From NCBI RefSeq assembly GCF_024508235.1, contig NZ_CP101943.1, positions 744,001-808,000 of the forward strand: a DNA stretch of 64,000 bases, in the 5' to 3' direction. Of the stretch, positions 43,536-52,694 are shown in pieces. Under the pieces are notes generated by a model that had not been told where the DNA came from, made no database searches, and was given only the letters and a program-made list of their open reading frames with translations. The translations under genes were made by a program, and so were the position numbers. The DNA comes from Halococcus qingdaonensis. Its GTDB lineage: Archaea; Halobacteriota; Halobacteria; Halobacteriales; Halococcaceae. Within the stretch, counting starts at the first letter, position 1, and the number at the start of each line of letters is the position of its first letter.

Positions 43536-44741
43536 ATGAAACTCGGCGGGGTCCGCGACGGAACGGTGTACGGCACGCACGGACTCGACGTTGGAACGTG
43601 GAGCGCCGACGACGGATTTCTGACGCTCGGCTCGCTACCGAACCCCGAGTCGGGTGGCGAGAAACTCCGCTTCGACGCGATGAACCGGCGCGCTCCAAAA
43701 CGCCTGCTCCGGCCGCTGACGGGGCTGTACACGACGGCGAACGTCTGGCCGCTCGGCGATGGCCAGCTGCTCGCGACGGTCTCGCGGTGGCTGTTTCGTT
43801 CCGCCGACGGCGGGCGGTCATGGACGGTCGTGCACGAACTCCCGGACTCCTCGGGGCCGATGGGCGTTCTCCCGACGGCGCTCTGCGAGCACCATGGACG
43901 GGTGTATCTCGCCGAGTACCCGCTCGGCGGCGAGCCGGCGCGCGTGCTCGTGAGCGACGACGGCGGGCGAATGTGGGAACCGCTCGTCGAGCAAACGGAC
44001 GTCCGGCATTTCCACGGGCTGTTCGCCGATCCCTATGGCGACCGGCTCTGGGCGACGACCGGCGACACCGATACCGAGAGCGCGATCGGCGTGCTCTCGG
44101 AAGAGGGGTTCGAGCCGGTCGGCAGCGGCAGCCAGCGTTGGCGTGCCGTCAGTCTCGCCTTCACGCCGGCGGCGATCCTCTGGGGCGTGGATAGTTCGTA
44201 CACCGATCGGTCGGCGATCCTCCGCCTGCCGCGCGAGCGCATCGACGATTCCGATCCCGAACTGGAGACGCTCGCGACGACCGCCTGCCCGGTGTACTAC
44301 GCCGAGACGGTCGATCGGCCGGACGAACACTGGCTCGTGGTCTCGACGACATCGACGGGTCGGATCGACAGCACCGCCCCCGCGGGAGTCGAACGGAACA
44401 CCTGTGACGGCGTCGCCAGGGTGCTCACAGCCTCCTCGGCGTCGGAGTACGAGGACTGGTACGAACTCTACGCGACCGAGCGCCGCGACGCGGTCGGCGA
44501 ACACGTCGATGCGGTCCCGTCGTCGAACGGCTATCTGTTTCTGGCGACCGACCCCGAGCGCGGCTTGCTGATCAACCCCTACAACACGACCGACGACAAC
44601 GGCGATATCGTCACCATCCCGCCCGCCGCGTTCGACGAGCGGGCGTTCCGGCGGTACACCGACACGTGCGCGGACGGTGACGGGAACGACGGTATCGACC
44701 GGGCAGCCGATACCGATGGAACTGCGAGGACACGCCGATGA
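43536..44741 (+). CDS. Beta-propeller protein of the glycan locus
   Basis: A 401-residue protein starting MKLGGVRDGTVYGTHGLDVG. Two clear Asp-box turns are seen (RSADGGRSWTVV and VSDDGGRMWEPL) along with propeller-type strands such as GRVYLAEYPLGGEPARVLVS. There is no signal peptide or membrane segment. The stop overlaps the next gene as ATGA, coupling it to the formyltransferase-like protein. Possible roles include a glycan-binding scaffold or a lyase/sialidase-like enzyme; no catalytic residues are recognised. Confidence 0.72.
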   Translation: MKLGGVRDGTVYGTHGLDVGTWSADDGFLTLGSLPNPESGGEKLRFDAMNRRAPKRLLRPLTGLYTTANVWPLGDGQLLATVSRWLFRSADGGRSWTVVHELPDSSGPMGVLPTALCEHHGRVYLAEYPLGGEPARVLVSDDGGRMWEPLVEQTDVRHFHGLFADPYGDRLWATTGDTDTESAIGVLSEEGFEPVGSGSQRWRAVSLAFTPAAILWGVDSSYTDRSAILRLPRERIDDSDPELETLATTACPVYYAETVDRPDEHWLVVSTTSTGRIDSTAPAGVERNTCDGVARVLTASSASEYEDWYELYATERRDAVGEHVDAVPSSNGYLFLATDPERGLLINPYNTTDDNGDIVTIPPAAFDERAFRRYTDTCADGDGNDGIDRAADTDGTARTRR

Positions 44742-45616
44742 GCGAACGACTGCGCGTCGGCGTGCTGGCGAACCCGATGCTCACCCGGTTCGAAGAGGAA
44801 GCGCTCGAAAACGTCGCCGCGCTCGACGGGGTGACGATCGACGAGGTGGTCGTCGATGGATCGGTGACGGAGGGATCGGCGCTCGCGGCGGGGGCCGATG
44901 CGGTCAATCAGGGCACCAGCATCTCGCTCTCGGATCTCAAACTGTTCGTCGACGTGGTCCACGAGAGCGGGCTGAAGGCGTTCATCCACGGCGACGAGAA
45001 GCTCGGCTGGCTGCTTGGCGAGACCGAGCAGATGGACTGGCTTCAGTCCCGACCCGTCACCGAAGTCGACTGCCTGCGAGAGGCATCGATTCGCGAGTGT
45101 GAGCCGGTGTCGGCCGGCGGAGCCTGGAACACGCTGCCCGACGACGTGACTTCGGATCTCGGTGACTCCTGCGACGTGGTGATTCGCTTCGGCTTCGGCC
45201 TGCTCAAGGGGCCGATCCTAGATGCTCCAGAACATGGCGTTCTCAGCGTTCACACGAGCGATATCCGGGAGTATCGCGGTATGGGCCATAAGATCTCGTT
45301 CGTGAACGACGATCCGAGCGCCGCGATCACGCTCCAGCAACTCTCGGAGGAAATCGACGGCGGGCGCATCGTCACGGTCATGTCACGCGAACTGCCTCCC
45401 ACACCCACGCTCGACGACGTGTGGGACACGGTCTACACGCTCCAGACAGAGGTCTTCGCCGCCGGCATCGAACAACTCCAGGCGGGAGACAGTCCGTCAC
45501 AGCCGGACGAACTGGGACCGTACTACCCACACAGTCTCCAGCAGCGCAACCCGCGGTTCGTCGCGCGACTGCTCGTGAAGAACAACTGGCGGCGGCTGCA
45601 AAAGCGTCTGTCGTGA
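44738..45616 (+). CDS. Formyltransferase-like protein (sugar N-formyltransferase type)
   Basis: A 292-residue protein of the formyltransferase fold used by methionyl-tRNA and sugar N-formyltransferases. The core block is IRFGFGLLKGPILDAPEHGV then LSVHTSDIREYRGMGHKIS and LQQLSEEIDGGRIV. The catalytic His172 and the Asp207 of the last block are present, but the usual catalytic Asn two residues before the His is Ser170. The C-terminus (PHSLQQRNPRFVARLLVKNN) is of the sugar-enzyme kind. It may act on an amino-sugar nucleotide; an altered reaction or acyl donor is possible given the Asn change. Confidence 0.72.
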   Translation: MSERLRVGVLANPMLTRFEEEALENVAALDGVTIDEVVVDGSVTEGSALAAGADAVNQGTSISLSDLKLFVDVVHESGLKAFIHGDEKLGWLLGETEQMDWLQSRPVTEVDCLREASIRECEPVSAGGAWNTLPDDVTSDLGDSCDVVIRFGFGLLKGPILDAPEHGVLSVHTSDIREYRGMGHKISFVNDDPSAAITLQQLSEEIDGGRIVTVMSRELPPTPTLDDVWDTVYTLQTEVFAAGIEQLQAGDSPSQPDELGPYYPHSLQQRNPRFVARLLVKNNWRRLQKRLS

Positions 45617-45737
45617 GGTTGCAACCGGTGCGTTAATCCCCCGACCGTTTTTCAGGGTGTAGTATCGACGGCCCATCGACTGTTCGACCCCGCGGTCGAG
45701 AGCCTGGATGGTATGCAGAGACGGTAATTACTGACAG

Positions 45738-47285
45738 ATGACGAGCAACGAGGACATGGCCGACGACCGGACCGGTCTCACGGGAGTGGTATCGAGCGCC
45801 AGCCTCGTACTCGTCGGAAGTCTGCTCGGCTCCTCCTCGAAACTCGTCGAGCGTGTCATCATCGCACGATTGCTCCCACCCGGTGCCTACGGCCAGGTCA
45901 GCCTCGGCATCGCCGTGATGAGTCTCGGGCTCACTCTCGGCATCGCCGGTTTCGATCAGGGGGTCCCGCGATTCATGTCGCGCTTCGATGACGAGCGCGA
46001 CAGACGCGGCACGTGGCTCACCGGATTGGCCCTCTCGGCGGTCGTCACGCTGATCGTTACGGCTGTGCTCCTCTTTCGCCTCGAATGGATCATCGACACG
46101 ATCTTCGACGGCACGGCCCCGCTGGAGCTGGTCGCGCTGTTCGTCCTCGCCATCCCGGTGCTGGTCGGCCAGAAGATCGGCGTCGGCGGGGTTCGTGGCT
46201 TCGAGAACACCATCTATCGGACGTACGCGCGGGACCTGCTCTACAACGGGCTGCGCCTCGGCCTGCTCGTGGCCCTCCTCTTCGCGGGCTTTGGCGTATT
46301 TGCCGCGGGCTATGCCTACGTCATCGCCGGCGCGGCAGGGTTCATCGCCATCCATTACTTCCTGAATCGGCTACTGTCGCTGCGCGGCCCGGTACGGATG
46401 CATGGCCGGCAGCTGCTCTGGTTCTCGCTCCCGCTGCTGTTCTCGGCGGCGGTGACGAAACTGCTCTCGCAGATCGATACGATCATGCTCGGTGCCTACC
46501 TCTCCAACGCGAGCGTCGGCATCTACGACGTCGCCTACCCGCTCGCGCTCGGTCTCGGCGTGATCTTCTCCTCGTTCGGCTTCATCTATCTCCCGCTGAC
46601 CTCGCGGTTCGACGCGAGCGGACGCCGCGGCGAGCTCGATCGCGTCCACAAACTCACCGCCAAATGGACCGTGCTCGTCGGCTTCCCGGTCTTTCTGACG
46701 TTCGCCACGTTTCCGACGGATATTGTTGATGTGGTCTTCGGCGACGAATACATCGGTCAGGGCGTCGGTGCCACGCTCGCCATCCTGTCGAGCGGCTTCT
46801 TCGTCAGCGGGATGGCCGGCTACTGTCAGAACGCGCTCTCGGGACTGGGCTACACACGCTCGATCCTCGCGGTGAACGTCATCTCGGCGATCGCCAACAT
46901 CGTTCTCAACGTGCTTCTGATCCCGCGCTACGGCATCGTCGGCGCGGCGGCGGCCTCGGCGCTCTCGTTCGCGACGCTCAACTGGGTCGCGTTCGCCTTC
47001 CTCTATCGCGTCGCCGGGATCTCGCCGTTCTCGCGCTACACCGTCAAGATGTACGTGTTCCTTCCCCTGCTCCTGTTCCCGCCGTCGTTCGCGCTCTCGT
47101 CGGCCGTCTCGCTAAATCTGCTGACGATCCCGGTCTTTGGCGTCGCCGCAGGGATTGCTACACTCGTGGTCTGTGCGATGACGGGCTGTTTCCAGCCTGA
47201 GGACGAAATTCCACTCGAACTCGTCGAGGATCGCCTCGGGGTTCGGATCCCGTATATTCGGCGGTACATCCCTGACGAGAACTGA
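45738..47285 (+). CDS. Oligosaccharide flippase (Wzx/MATE-like family)
   Basis: A 515-residue polytopic protein with about 14 hydrophobic helices, of the polysaccharide-transporter branch of the MVF/MOP superfamily. Recognisable blocks are SLLGSSSKLVERVIIARLLP at the N-terminus, WFSLPLLFSAAVTKLLSQID and SNASVGIYDVAYPLALGLGV in the middle. It should translocate a lipid-linked glycan intermediate to the outside. It is the only flippase candidate in the window. Confidence 0.88.
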   Translation: MTSNEDMADDRTGLTGVVSSASLVLVGSLLGSSSKLVERVIIARLLPPGAYGQVSLGIAVMSLGLTLGIAGFDQGVPRFMSRFDDERDRRGTWLTGLALSAVVTLIVTAVLLFRLEWIIDTIFDGTAPLELVALFVLAIPVLVGQKIGVGGVRGFENTIYRTYARDLLYNGLRLGLLVALLFAGFGVFAAGYAYVIAGAAGFIAIHYFLNRLLSLRGPVRMHGRQLLWFSLPLLFSAAVTKLLSQIDTIMLGAYLSNASVGIYDVAYPLALGLGVIFSSFGFIYLPLTSRFDASGRRGELDRVHKLTAKWTVLVGFPVFLTFATFPTDIVDVVFGDEYIGQGVGATLAILSSGFFVSGMAGYCQNALSGLGYTRSILAVNVISAIANIVLNVLLIPRYGIVGAAAASALSFATLNWVAFAFLYRVAGISPFSRYTVKMYVFLPLLLFPPSFALSSAVSLNLLTIPVFGVAAGIATLVVCAMTGCFQPEDEIPLELVEDRLGVRIPYIRRYIPDEN

Positions 47286-47316
47286 ATGTCACAACCGCAG
47301 TCTTTTGATAGACCCC

Positions 47317-48726
47317 TCAGTCGACCAGATAGCCGAGATCGGAGAGCTGTTGCTTCATCGCGTCCGTGAACTCTCCGTCGCGATCCTCCGTCGAGATCGG
47401 TTGGCCATCCGTTTCGAGGATCGTTTCGAGTTCGTCGTCCAGATTCTCGACGACCGCGGACTCACCGTCGGAGACGTCGCTGGTCTCGTCGGGGAGAGCG
47501 AACAGTTCGGCGCGCTCCTCGCTTTTCAGATATTTGAACTCGTCAGTGCGAAGCGCGTGCAGCGTCGCTTCGTGGTAGCGCTCCCGATCGAATTCGGGGT
47601 TCAGTTCTTCGAACCGATCCAGGTTTTTCAGCGTGCGCTTCGCGCCGCGCTGGGTGAGGGTGTGCTCGCGCGTTTCCTCGCGCAGATCGACACCCTGCAT
47701 CCCCGTCGTGTTCGCGTCGGCGGATTCGAGCAGCGTCGTCATCAGATCTGCGTGCTGGACGGTCTCGCCGTCGTGATCGACGAGCGCGTCGGCACCGTGG
47801 ACGATGCAGGGGATGTGAGTCACGGCGTCGTCGGCGACGACGAGGTGGGCGAGCATCCCCTGTTCGCCGAACAGCTCGCCGTGATCGGCGGTGACGACGA
47901 AGACGGTGTTATCGAGATCGAGCCCCCTGATGTGGGCGAAGAGATCGCCGACCAGCTCGTCCGTGTGGGCGATCTCGGCGTCGTAGAGAGCGTGGAGGAC
48001 GTTCCACTCGTCGTCGCCGAGCTCGCAGCCGTCGGCGATGAGCTGGTGGAAGTTGTCGTGGTGGTACTGGCCGAACGCGAGCGCCTCGTCGATGCTCATC
48101 TCGAAATCGTCGGCGTAGGGTTCCAAGAAGCGCCGTGGCGGGTGGTAGGGATGGTGGGGGTCGCCGTAGTGGGCGTAGAGGAAGAACGGCTCGTCGCTTC
48201 CGGCGTACGAGCCGATGCGGCGCTTCGCGATCTCGTTCATCACGAACCCGGTCCCGTGTTTCCTGGTGTCAGTCGTCAGCCCGGGGCCGTGGCGACGGCA
48301 GTTGCGCAAGTATTTGAGCAGGATGCGCGGGCCGGCTTCCTGGACCAGCGTGTCGGCGCTCAGCCACGTGAACTCGTCGAAGCCGCGATCGAGATCGGTG
48401 CCACCGCTCAGATGAGAGTTCGGCGAGAGACAGGTCGTTCGGTAGCCGGCGCGTTGAAGCCGTTCGGGCACCGTGTCGAGCTCATCGGGGATGGCGTCGT
48501 TCTGCATGCCTGCCCCGTGGTGGGTGGGTGTCGTGCCGGTGAGGATCGACGCGCTCGACGCGAGCGTCCAGATGCCGTGCGTGTGGCAGTTGTCGAACGA
48601 GCGTCCGCGCGTGGCCCCGGCGATGCGGTCGAGGTTGGGCGTCGTATCGCGTGCGTAGCCACCCATCGTGGTGTGATCGGCACGGGTGCTTTCGAGGGTT
48701 ATCCAGACGACGTTTGGCTGTCGCAT
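47317..48726 (-). CDS. Sulfatase-like alkaline-phosphatase-superfamily enzyme with Thr at the nucleophile site
   Basis: A 469-residue sulfatase-fold protein, no signal peptide visible before MRQPNVVWITLESTRADHTT. Metal-site segments are recognisable (LESTRADH at 11-18; FVVTADHGELFGEQG; LKSEERAEL). The sulfatase signature CxPSRxxLLTG is replaced by TLASSASILTG, putting Thr54 where sulfatases carry the formylglycine-forming Cys/Ser. Thr is the nucleophile of phosphoglycerol and phosphoethanolamine transferases in the same superfamily, so phospho-group transfer or hydrolysis is as likely as desulfation. It converges on the flippase gene. Confidence 0.75.
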   Translation of the reverse strand: MRQPNVVWITLESTRADHTTMGGYARDTTPNLDRIAGATRGRSFDNCHTHGIWTLASSASILTGTTPTHHGAGMQNDAIPDELDTVPERLQRAGYRTTCLSPNSHLSGGTDLDRGFDEFTWLSADTLVQEAGPRILLKYLRNCRRHGPGLTTDTRKHGTGFVMNEIAKRRIGSYAGSDEPFFLYAHYGDPHHPYHPPRRFLEPYADDFEMSIDEALAFGQYHHDNFHQLIADGCELGDDEWNVLHALYDAEIAHTDELVGDLFAHIRGLDLDNTVFVVTADHGELFGEQGMLAHLVVADDAVTHIPCIVHGADALVDHDGETVQHADLMTTLLESADANTTGMQGVDLREETREHTLTQRGAKRTLKNLDRFEELNPEFDRERYHEATLHALRTDEFKYLKSEERAELFALPDETSDVSDGESAVVENLDDELETILETDGQPISTEDRDGEFTDAMKQQLSDLGYLVD

Positions 48727-48835
48727 TCTTCCGGAAGGGTTTCACGCTCGGTGGCTTATGCACCTCGGTATGGCGCGTCGTTCGCCGGCACCGATCGCGT
48801 GTGGACACACCACGCGGCGGTCGAGAGCGGTAAAC

Positions 48836-48843
48836 GTTTATAA
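48836..48843 (+). promoter_or_regulatory. TATA box of the polytopic membrane gene at 48904
   Basis: GTTTATAA is centred about 64 nt before the ATG at 48904, which predicts a leader of roughly 38 nt, one of the few leadered transcripts suggested here. Confidence 0.5.
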
Positions 48844-48903
48844 CGCCGCTTCGAGAGTGCGAGTACGTTTGGCTGCGCCACGGACGCGGCATGGATTGAT
48901 ACG

Positions 48904-51006
48904 ATGAGTACGCTCACGACCTCACAACCGAACAACCGCGCACAGAAACTCGCGCTCGTCGTCGGCTATCTCGCCCTCGCCGGCGGCGTGTTGTTCGCCT
49001 ACGGAAAGCCCGCCACGGGCTACGAGATCGACATCTACGGCTCGACGCCGATCGGCTTCTGGCTCGGCATCGCGATCGCACTGCTGGTCGCGGTGTTCGT
49101 CACGCTGTACGCGCCGGAGGGCTACGTCAGTCTCGCGGGTCTGAGCCTCGGCGGTGGCGGGATCGTCGCGATCGCGGGGCTGCCCCTGTTGCGGAGCTAC
49201 TTCTACTATGGCTCCGGCGACGGCCTGACACATCTCGGCTGGACGCGCGACCTCCTGGACGGATCGCTGAGCGCGTTCGGACTGTTCTATCCGGGCGTCC
49301 ACACATCGTCGCTGTTCGTCCGCGGTGTCGCGAACACCACGGTCCCACGCTCGCTGCTGCTGATCGTACTCGCGTACGTCGTCGCCTATCTCGTCTTCAT
49401 CCCGCTCTGTGTCCGCTCGATGACCTCCCATCGCGGCGCGATGTTGCTGAGCGGACTCGCCGGTCTCCTGGTGCTGCCGATCAACCACATGGGGGTGAAC
49501 TACATGACGCCCCACCCGATCTCGGATTCGATTCTCATCACGCCGATCATCGTCTATCTGCTGATCAACTATCTCACCAGTCCGACCGATGTCTTCGAGT
49601 CACGCCTGCCGATATCGGCGGTGAGTGCGACCTTCGCGGTCGCGCTCGGTGGCCTCGTGCTCTTTCACTCACAGCAGGCCGCGAATCTCATCATCCTGTT
49701 CATCACGCTCTCGGGCGTGCAGCTTCTCTATCGGTCCATACGACCGGATAGCGCCATCGCCTCTCACCGAACGATGTACGGGCCGACGGTGTTCCTCATC
49801 GGCTCGTTCATGCTCTGGTCGATCGGCCGGGGGCGGTACGAAAGCTCCGTCAACGCGGTGCTTCGCGAACTGTTGAGCTTCCTCACCGGCGGGGCCGAGC
49901 TCGGTGCCTCGACGGCCAGCCAGGCGTCGTCGCTGACCGCCATCGGCGGCTCGATCGTCGAGCTGTTTCTCAAACTGTTCGGCGTGAGCCTCGTGGTCGC
50001 CGCCCTTGCGGGCCTCCTGATGGTGACGAGCCTCTTCGGTCGGTTGCGCGACGCGCCCGACACGACGGCGCTGATCAAATACTTCACCATCGGATTGGTG
50101 GTGTTGATCCCGTACTCGCTGCTGTTCTACATCGGTACCGTCTCCGAGCTGTTCTTCCGCAACGCTGGACTCATCATGCTGTTCGCGACGATCCTCGGCT
50201 CGATCGCGCTCTATCGCTACGTCTCCGGACTTTCCGAGATCGCCCCGATCGGCAGCGTTCGCGCAGTGTTATCGGTGATTATCGTCGCGATGCTCGCGCT
50301 CTCGGTCGTGGTCGTCTTCCCGTCGCCGTACATCTTCCAGCCGAACGATCAGGTGAGCGAGACCCAGATGTCCGGCTACGGGTACGCCTTCGAGCACAGT
50401 GTGGAGGAGACGCCGATCTACGGACTGCGGAGCGGGCCGTGGCGGTACAAACACGGCGCTCTCGGTGTCGAAGGGACGCCCGTTTCACAGCATGGTCGCG
50501 GGATCCCGGGCGAGAACCTCAGTGCGCTCGCGGGTCGGACGTCGAACGATCGGTACGTGGCCGTGACAGAGGCCGCCCGCGAGCGCGAGGTGGAGGTCTA
50601 CCGGAGCCTGCGCTACAGCCGCGAGAACGTCAGCGCGCTCGATCACCAGTCGGGTGTCAGTCTCGTTCAGACGAACGGTGAGTTCGACCTGTATCACGTC
50701 GCCGGCAGTTCGCCCGCCGACGGAGCGAGCGCCACCGTCGCGAACGAAACCCGTACCGCCGGTCCGAACGGGACGACGCCGCGGGCACCGCCGGCGAATC
50801 GCTCGGTGTTCGGCAACGCAGCGACGCCGTCGCGCACGCCGACGGCGACCGCGACGCCAACCACTACCGCAACCGCCACGGCGACTGCCACCGCGACACC
50901 GACGGCAACGCCGACGACCACCGATTCCGACTCGATATTCGGCATCATCGACGGATCGTCGAACGACACGCCGACGCCGACGAGCGGACCGACTGTCGGC
51001 AGGTAG
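48904..51006 (+). CDS. Large polytopic membrane protein, GT-C- or polymerase-like, with Thr/Pro tail
   Basis: A 700-residue protein with 12 or more membrane helices in the first 480 residues, then a soluble domain of about 150 residues and a Thr/Ala/Pro low-complexity tail (about residues 640-675, TATATATATPTATPTTT). The loop after the early helices (YYGSGDGLTHLGWTRDLLDG) has the D-x-x-x-H shape seen in the first external loop of GT-C enzymes such as oligosaccharyltransferases. It may be a lipid-sugar-using glycosyltransferase or a Wzy-like polymerase; neither can be proven. It lies between the two alkaline-phosphatase-superfamily genes. Confidence 0.65.
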   Translation: MSTLTTSQPNNRAQKLALVVGYLALAGGVLFAYGKPATGYEIDIYGSTPIGFWLGIAIALLVAVFVTLYAPEGYVSLAGLSLGGGGIVAIAGLPLLRSYFYYGSGDGLTHLGWTRDLLDGSLSAFGLFYPGVHTSSLFVRGVANTTVPRSLLLIVLAYVVAYLVFIPLCVRSMTSHRGAMLLSGLAGLLVLPINHMGVNYMTPHPISDSILITPIIVYLLINYLTSPTDVFESRLPISAVSATFAVALGGLVLFHSQQAANLIILFITLSGVQLLYRSIRPDSAIASHRTMYGPTVFLIGSFMLWSIGRGRYESSVNAVLRELLSFLTGGAELGASTASQASSLTAIGGSIVELFLKLFGVSLVVAALAGLLMVTSLFGRLRDAPDTTALIKYFTIGLVVLIPYSLLFYIGTVSELFFRNAGLIMLFATILGSIALYRYVSGLSEIAPIGSVRAVLSVIIVAMLALSVVVVFPSPYIFQPNDQVSETQMSGYGYAFEHSVEETPIYGLRSGPWRYKHGALGVEGTPVSQHGRGIPGENLSALAGRTSNDRYVAVTEAAREREVEVYRSLRYSRENVSALDHQSGVSLVQTNGEFDLYHVAGSSPADGASATVANETRTAGPNGTTPRAPPANRSVFGNAATPSRTPTATATPTTTATATATATATPTATPTTTDSDSIFGIIDGSSNDTPTPTSGPTVGR

Positions 51007-51095
51007 ACGGGCGTTGTGGACGGTGTGTGGGCGACGACGCGAATGGAAACGGTAATGGGCGTCACGAGAGGAAATCCAGCCAGTATGTACCAACT

Positions 51096-52694
51096 ATGAA
51101 CGAGGGTGATGCCAGACGCCGAGCGCTCGTTCTCGGTCTCGACGGCGTGCCCTGGGAGCGCCTGCGCGCGTGGGCGGCGGCGGGCGAGCTGCCGAACGTC
51201 GCCGCCCTCATCGACGAGGGTGCGGCGGGGCCGCTCGCGAGCACGCAGCCCGCGAACACCGCACTCGCGTGGCCCTCGATCGCCACCGGCGTTCGGCCGG
51301 ACAAACACGGGATCTACGCGTTCTACAAGCTCGGGACGAACTACCGCCATCGCGTCAACACCGGCGAAGACGTCGCCCAGCCCGCGCTCTGGGAGCTCGT
51401 CTCGCCGTCGACGGTCGTCAACATGCCGATGACCTACCCCGCATCGTCCATCGACGGGCGGATGGTCACGGGGATGATGACGCCGAGCCGGGACGAGGGG
51501 TTCACCCACCCGCCCGAACTCGCCACGACGATCGCCGATCGCGTGCCCGACTACGAGATCGGGCTCGACTGGAACGAGTATCGCGACCGGCCCGGGGAGT
51601 TCCCCGACGCGCTCGCGTCGCTGGTCGCCGCCCGTCGCGAACTGATGAACGACTTCCTCGCGGACGACTGGCGGCTGTTTTTCTTCGTCTACACCGCTCC
51701 TGATCGCCTCCAGCATCTCCTCTGGGACGAGGAGATATTGCTCGATCACTACAAACAGCTCGATGCCGTGCTCGGCGATGCCCGTGAGGCGGCGGCCGAC
51801 AACGACGCGAACCTCTTCGTCGTCTCCGACCACGGGTTCGGCCCCATCAAGAAGAACGTCCACGTCAATCGGGTGCTCGCCGATGCCGGCTATCTCACGC
51901 CGAAATCGGACACCGGTACGCGCAGCACGCTCTCGCGGATCGGCCTCACCAAGGAGCGCGTGCTCGGAACGCTCGACAGGTTCGATATCGACGTCGACGA
52001 ACTCGCCACACGGCTGCCGGACGCGCTCGTCGATCGCCTCGCCGCCGGCATCCCCGGCGAGAACGTGCGTTACGACGTCGAATACGACAAGACGACCGCG
52101 TTCGTCCACGCACAGGGAACTCTCTACGTCAACGACACCGAGCGCTTCGAGCAGGGGATCGTCCCGCCGGGGCGGATCGACGCGCTCAAAGCCGAACTGA
52201 CGGATACCTTCACGCGAGTCCGCCATCCCGACACCGACGAGCGCGTTCTCGACGTCCACGACGGCGACGAGCTGTTCCCGACCGACGACGCCGCGCCGGA
52301 TCTCGTCGTCGAGCCGCGCGAGGGCTACTACGTCAAACCCTCGCTCTCCGAGACGGTGTTCTCCGATCCCGGCAGCCACGCCGCCGACCACCGTCCAGAG
52401 GGGATCTTCCTCGCGGAAGGTCCCGATATCGCCGCCGGCGCGACGCCGACCGACGCGAGCGTGTTCGACGTCGCGCCGACGGTGCTCCACAGTATGGGTG
52501 CAGCGGTGCCCACGACCGTCGACGGGCGCGTGCTCGACGAGCTGTTCGCACCCGATTCGTCGGCTGCCGACCGATCGATCGAAACTGTCGATATCACGAG
52601 CTCCGACAGCGGGTCGCGTAGCGACGAACGCACCGACGGCGAGGACTTCAGTGACGTCGAAGAACGCCTGCGAGGGCTGGGGTACGTCGAGTAA
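51096..52694 (+). CDS. Alkaline phosphatase family protein (type I phosphodiesterase/pyrophosphatase)
   Basis: A 532-residue metal-dependent hydrolase or transferase. Metal ligands are present in LVLGLDGVPW (Asp16), the nucleophile Thr55 in QPANTALAWPSIATG, and VVSDHGFGPIKKNVHVNRVL. The start MNEGDARRRALVLGLDG at 51096 puts the domain at the N-terminus. No signal peptide, so it acts inside the cell. Members cleave nucleotide-sugar, pyrophosphate or phosphodiester bonds. Its stop shares one base with the next ATG (TAATG), coupling it to a glycosyltransferase. Confidence 0.83.
   Translation: MNEGDARRRALVLGLDGVPWERLRAWAAAGELPNVAALIDEGAAGPLASTQPANTALAWPSIATGVRPDKHGIYAFYKLGTNYRHRVNTGEDVAQPALWELVSPSTVVNMPMTYPASSIDGRMVTGMMTPSRDEGFTHPPELATTIADRVPDYEIGLDWNEYRDRPGEFPDALASLVAARRELMNDFLADDWRLFFFVYTAPDRLQHLLWDEEILLDHYKQLDAVLGDAREAAADNDANLFVVSDHGFGPIKKNVHVNRVLADAGYLTPKSDTGTRSTLSRIGLTKERVLGTLDRFDIDVDELATRLPDALVDRLAAGIPGENVRYDVEYDKTTAFVHAQGTLYVNDTERFEQGIVPPGRIDALKAELTDTFTRVRHPDTDERVLDVHDGDELFPTDDAAPDLVVEPREGYYVKPSLSETVFSDPGSHAADHRPEGIFLAEGPDIAAGATPTDASVFDVAPTVLHSMGAAVPTTVDGRVLDELFAPDSSAADRSIETVDITSSDSGSRSDERTDGEDFSDVEERLRGLGYVE

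Noticed and set aside
50820-50930. Repetitive ACG/GCG/CCG sequence considered as a CRISPR or tandem-repeat array
   Set aside because: The repeat is imprecise, in frame and codes the Thr/Pro tail of the membrane protein; no spacer structure is present.
48904-51006. Annotation as the oligosaccharyltransferase AglB
   Set aside because: The WWDYG signature of AglB/STT3 is absent; only a D-x-x-x-H loop is similar.
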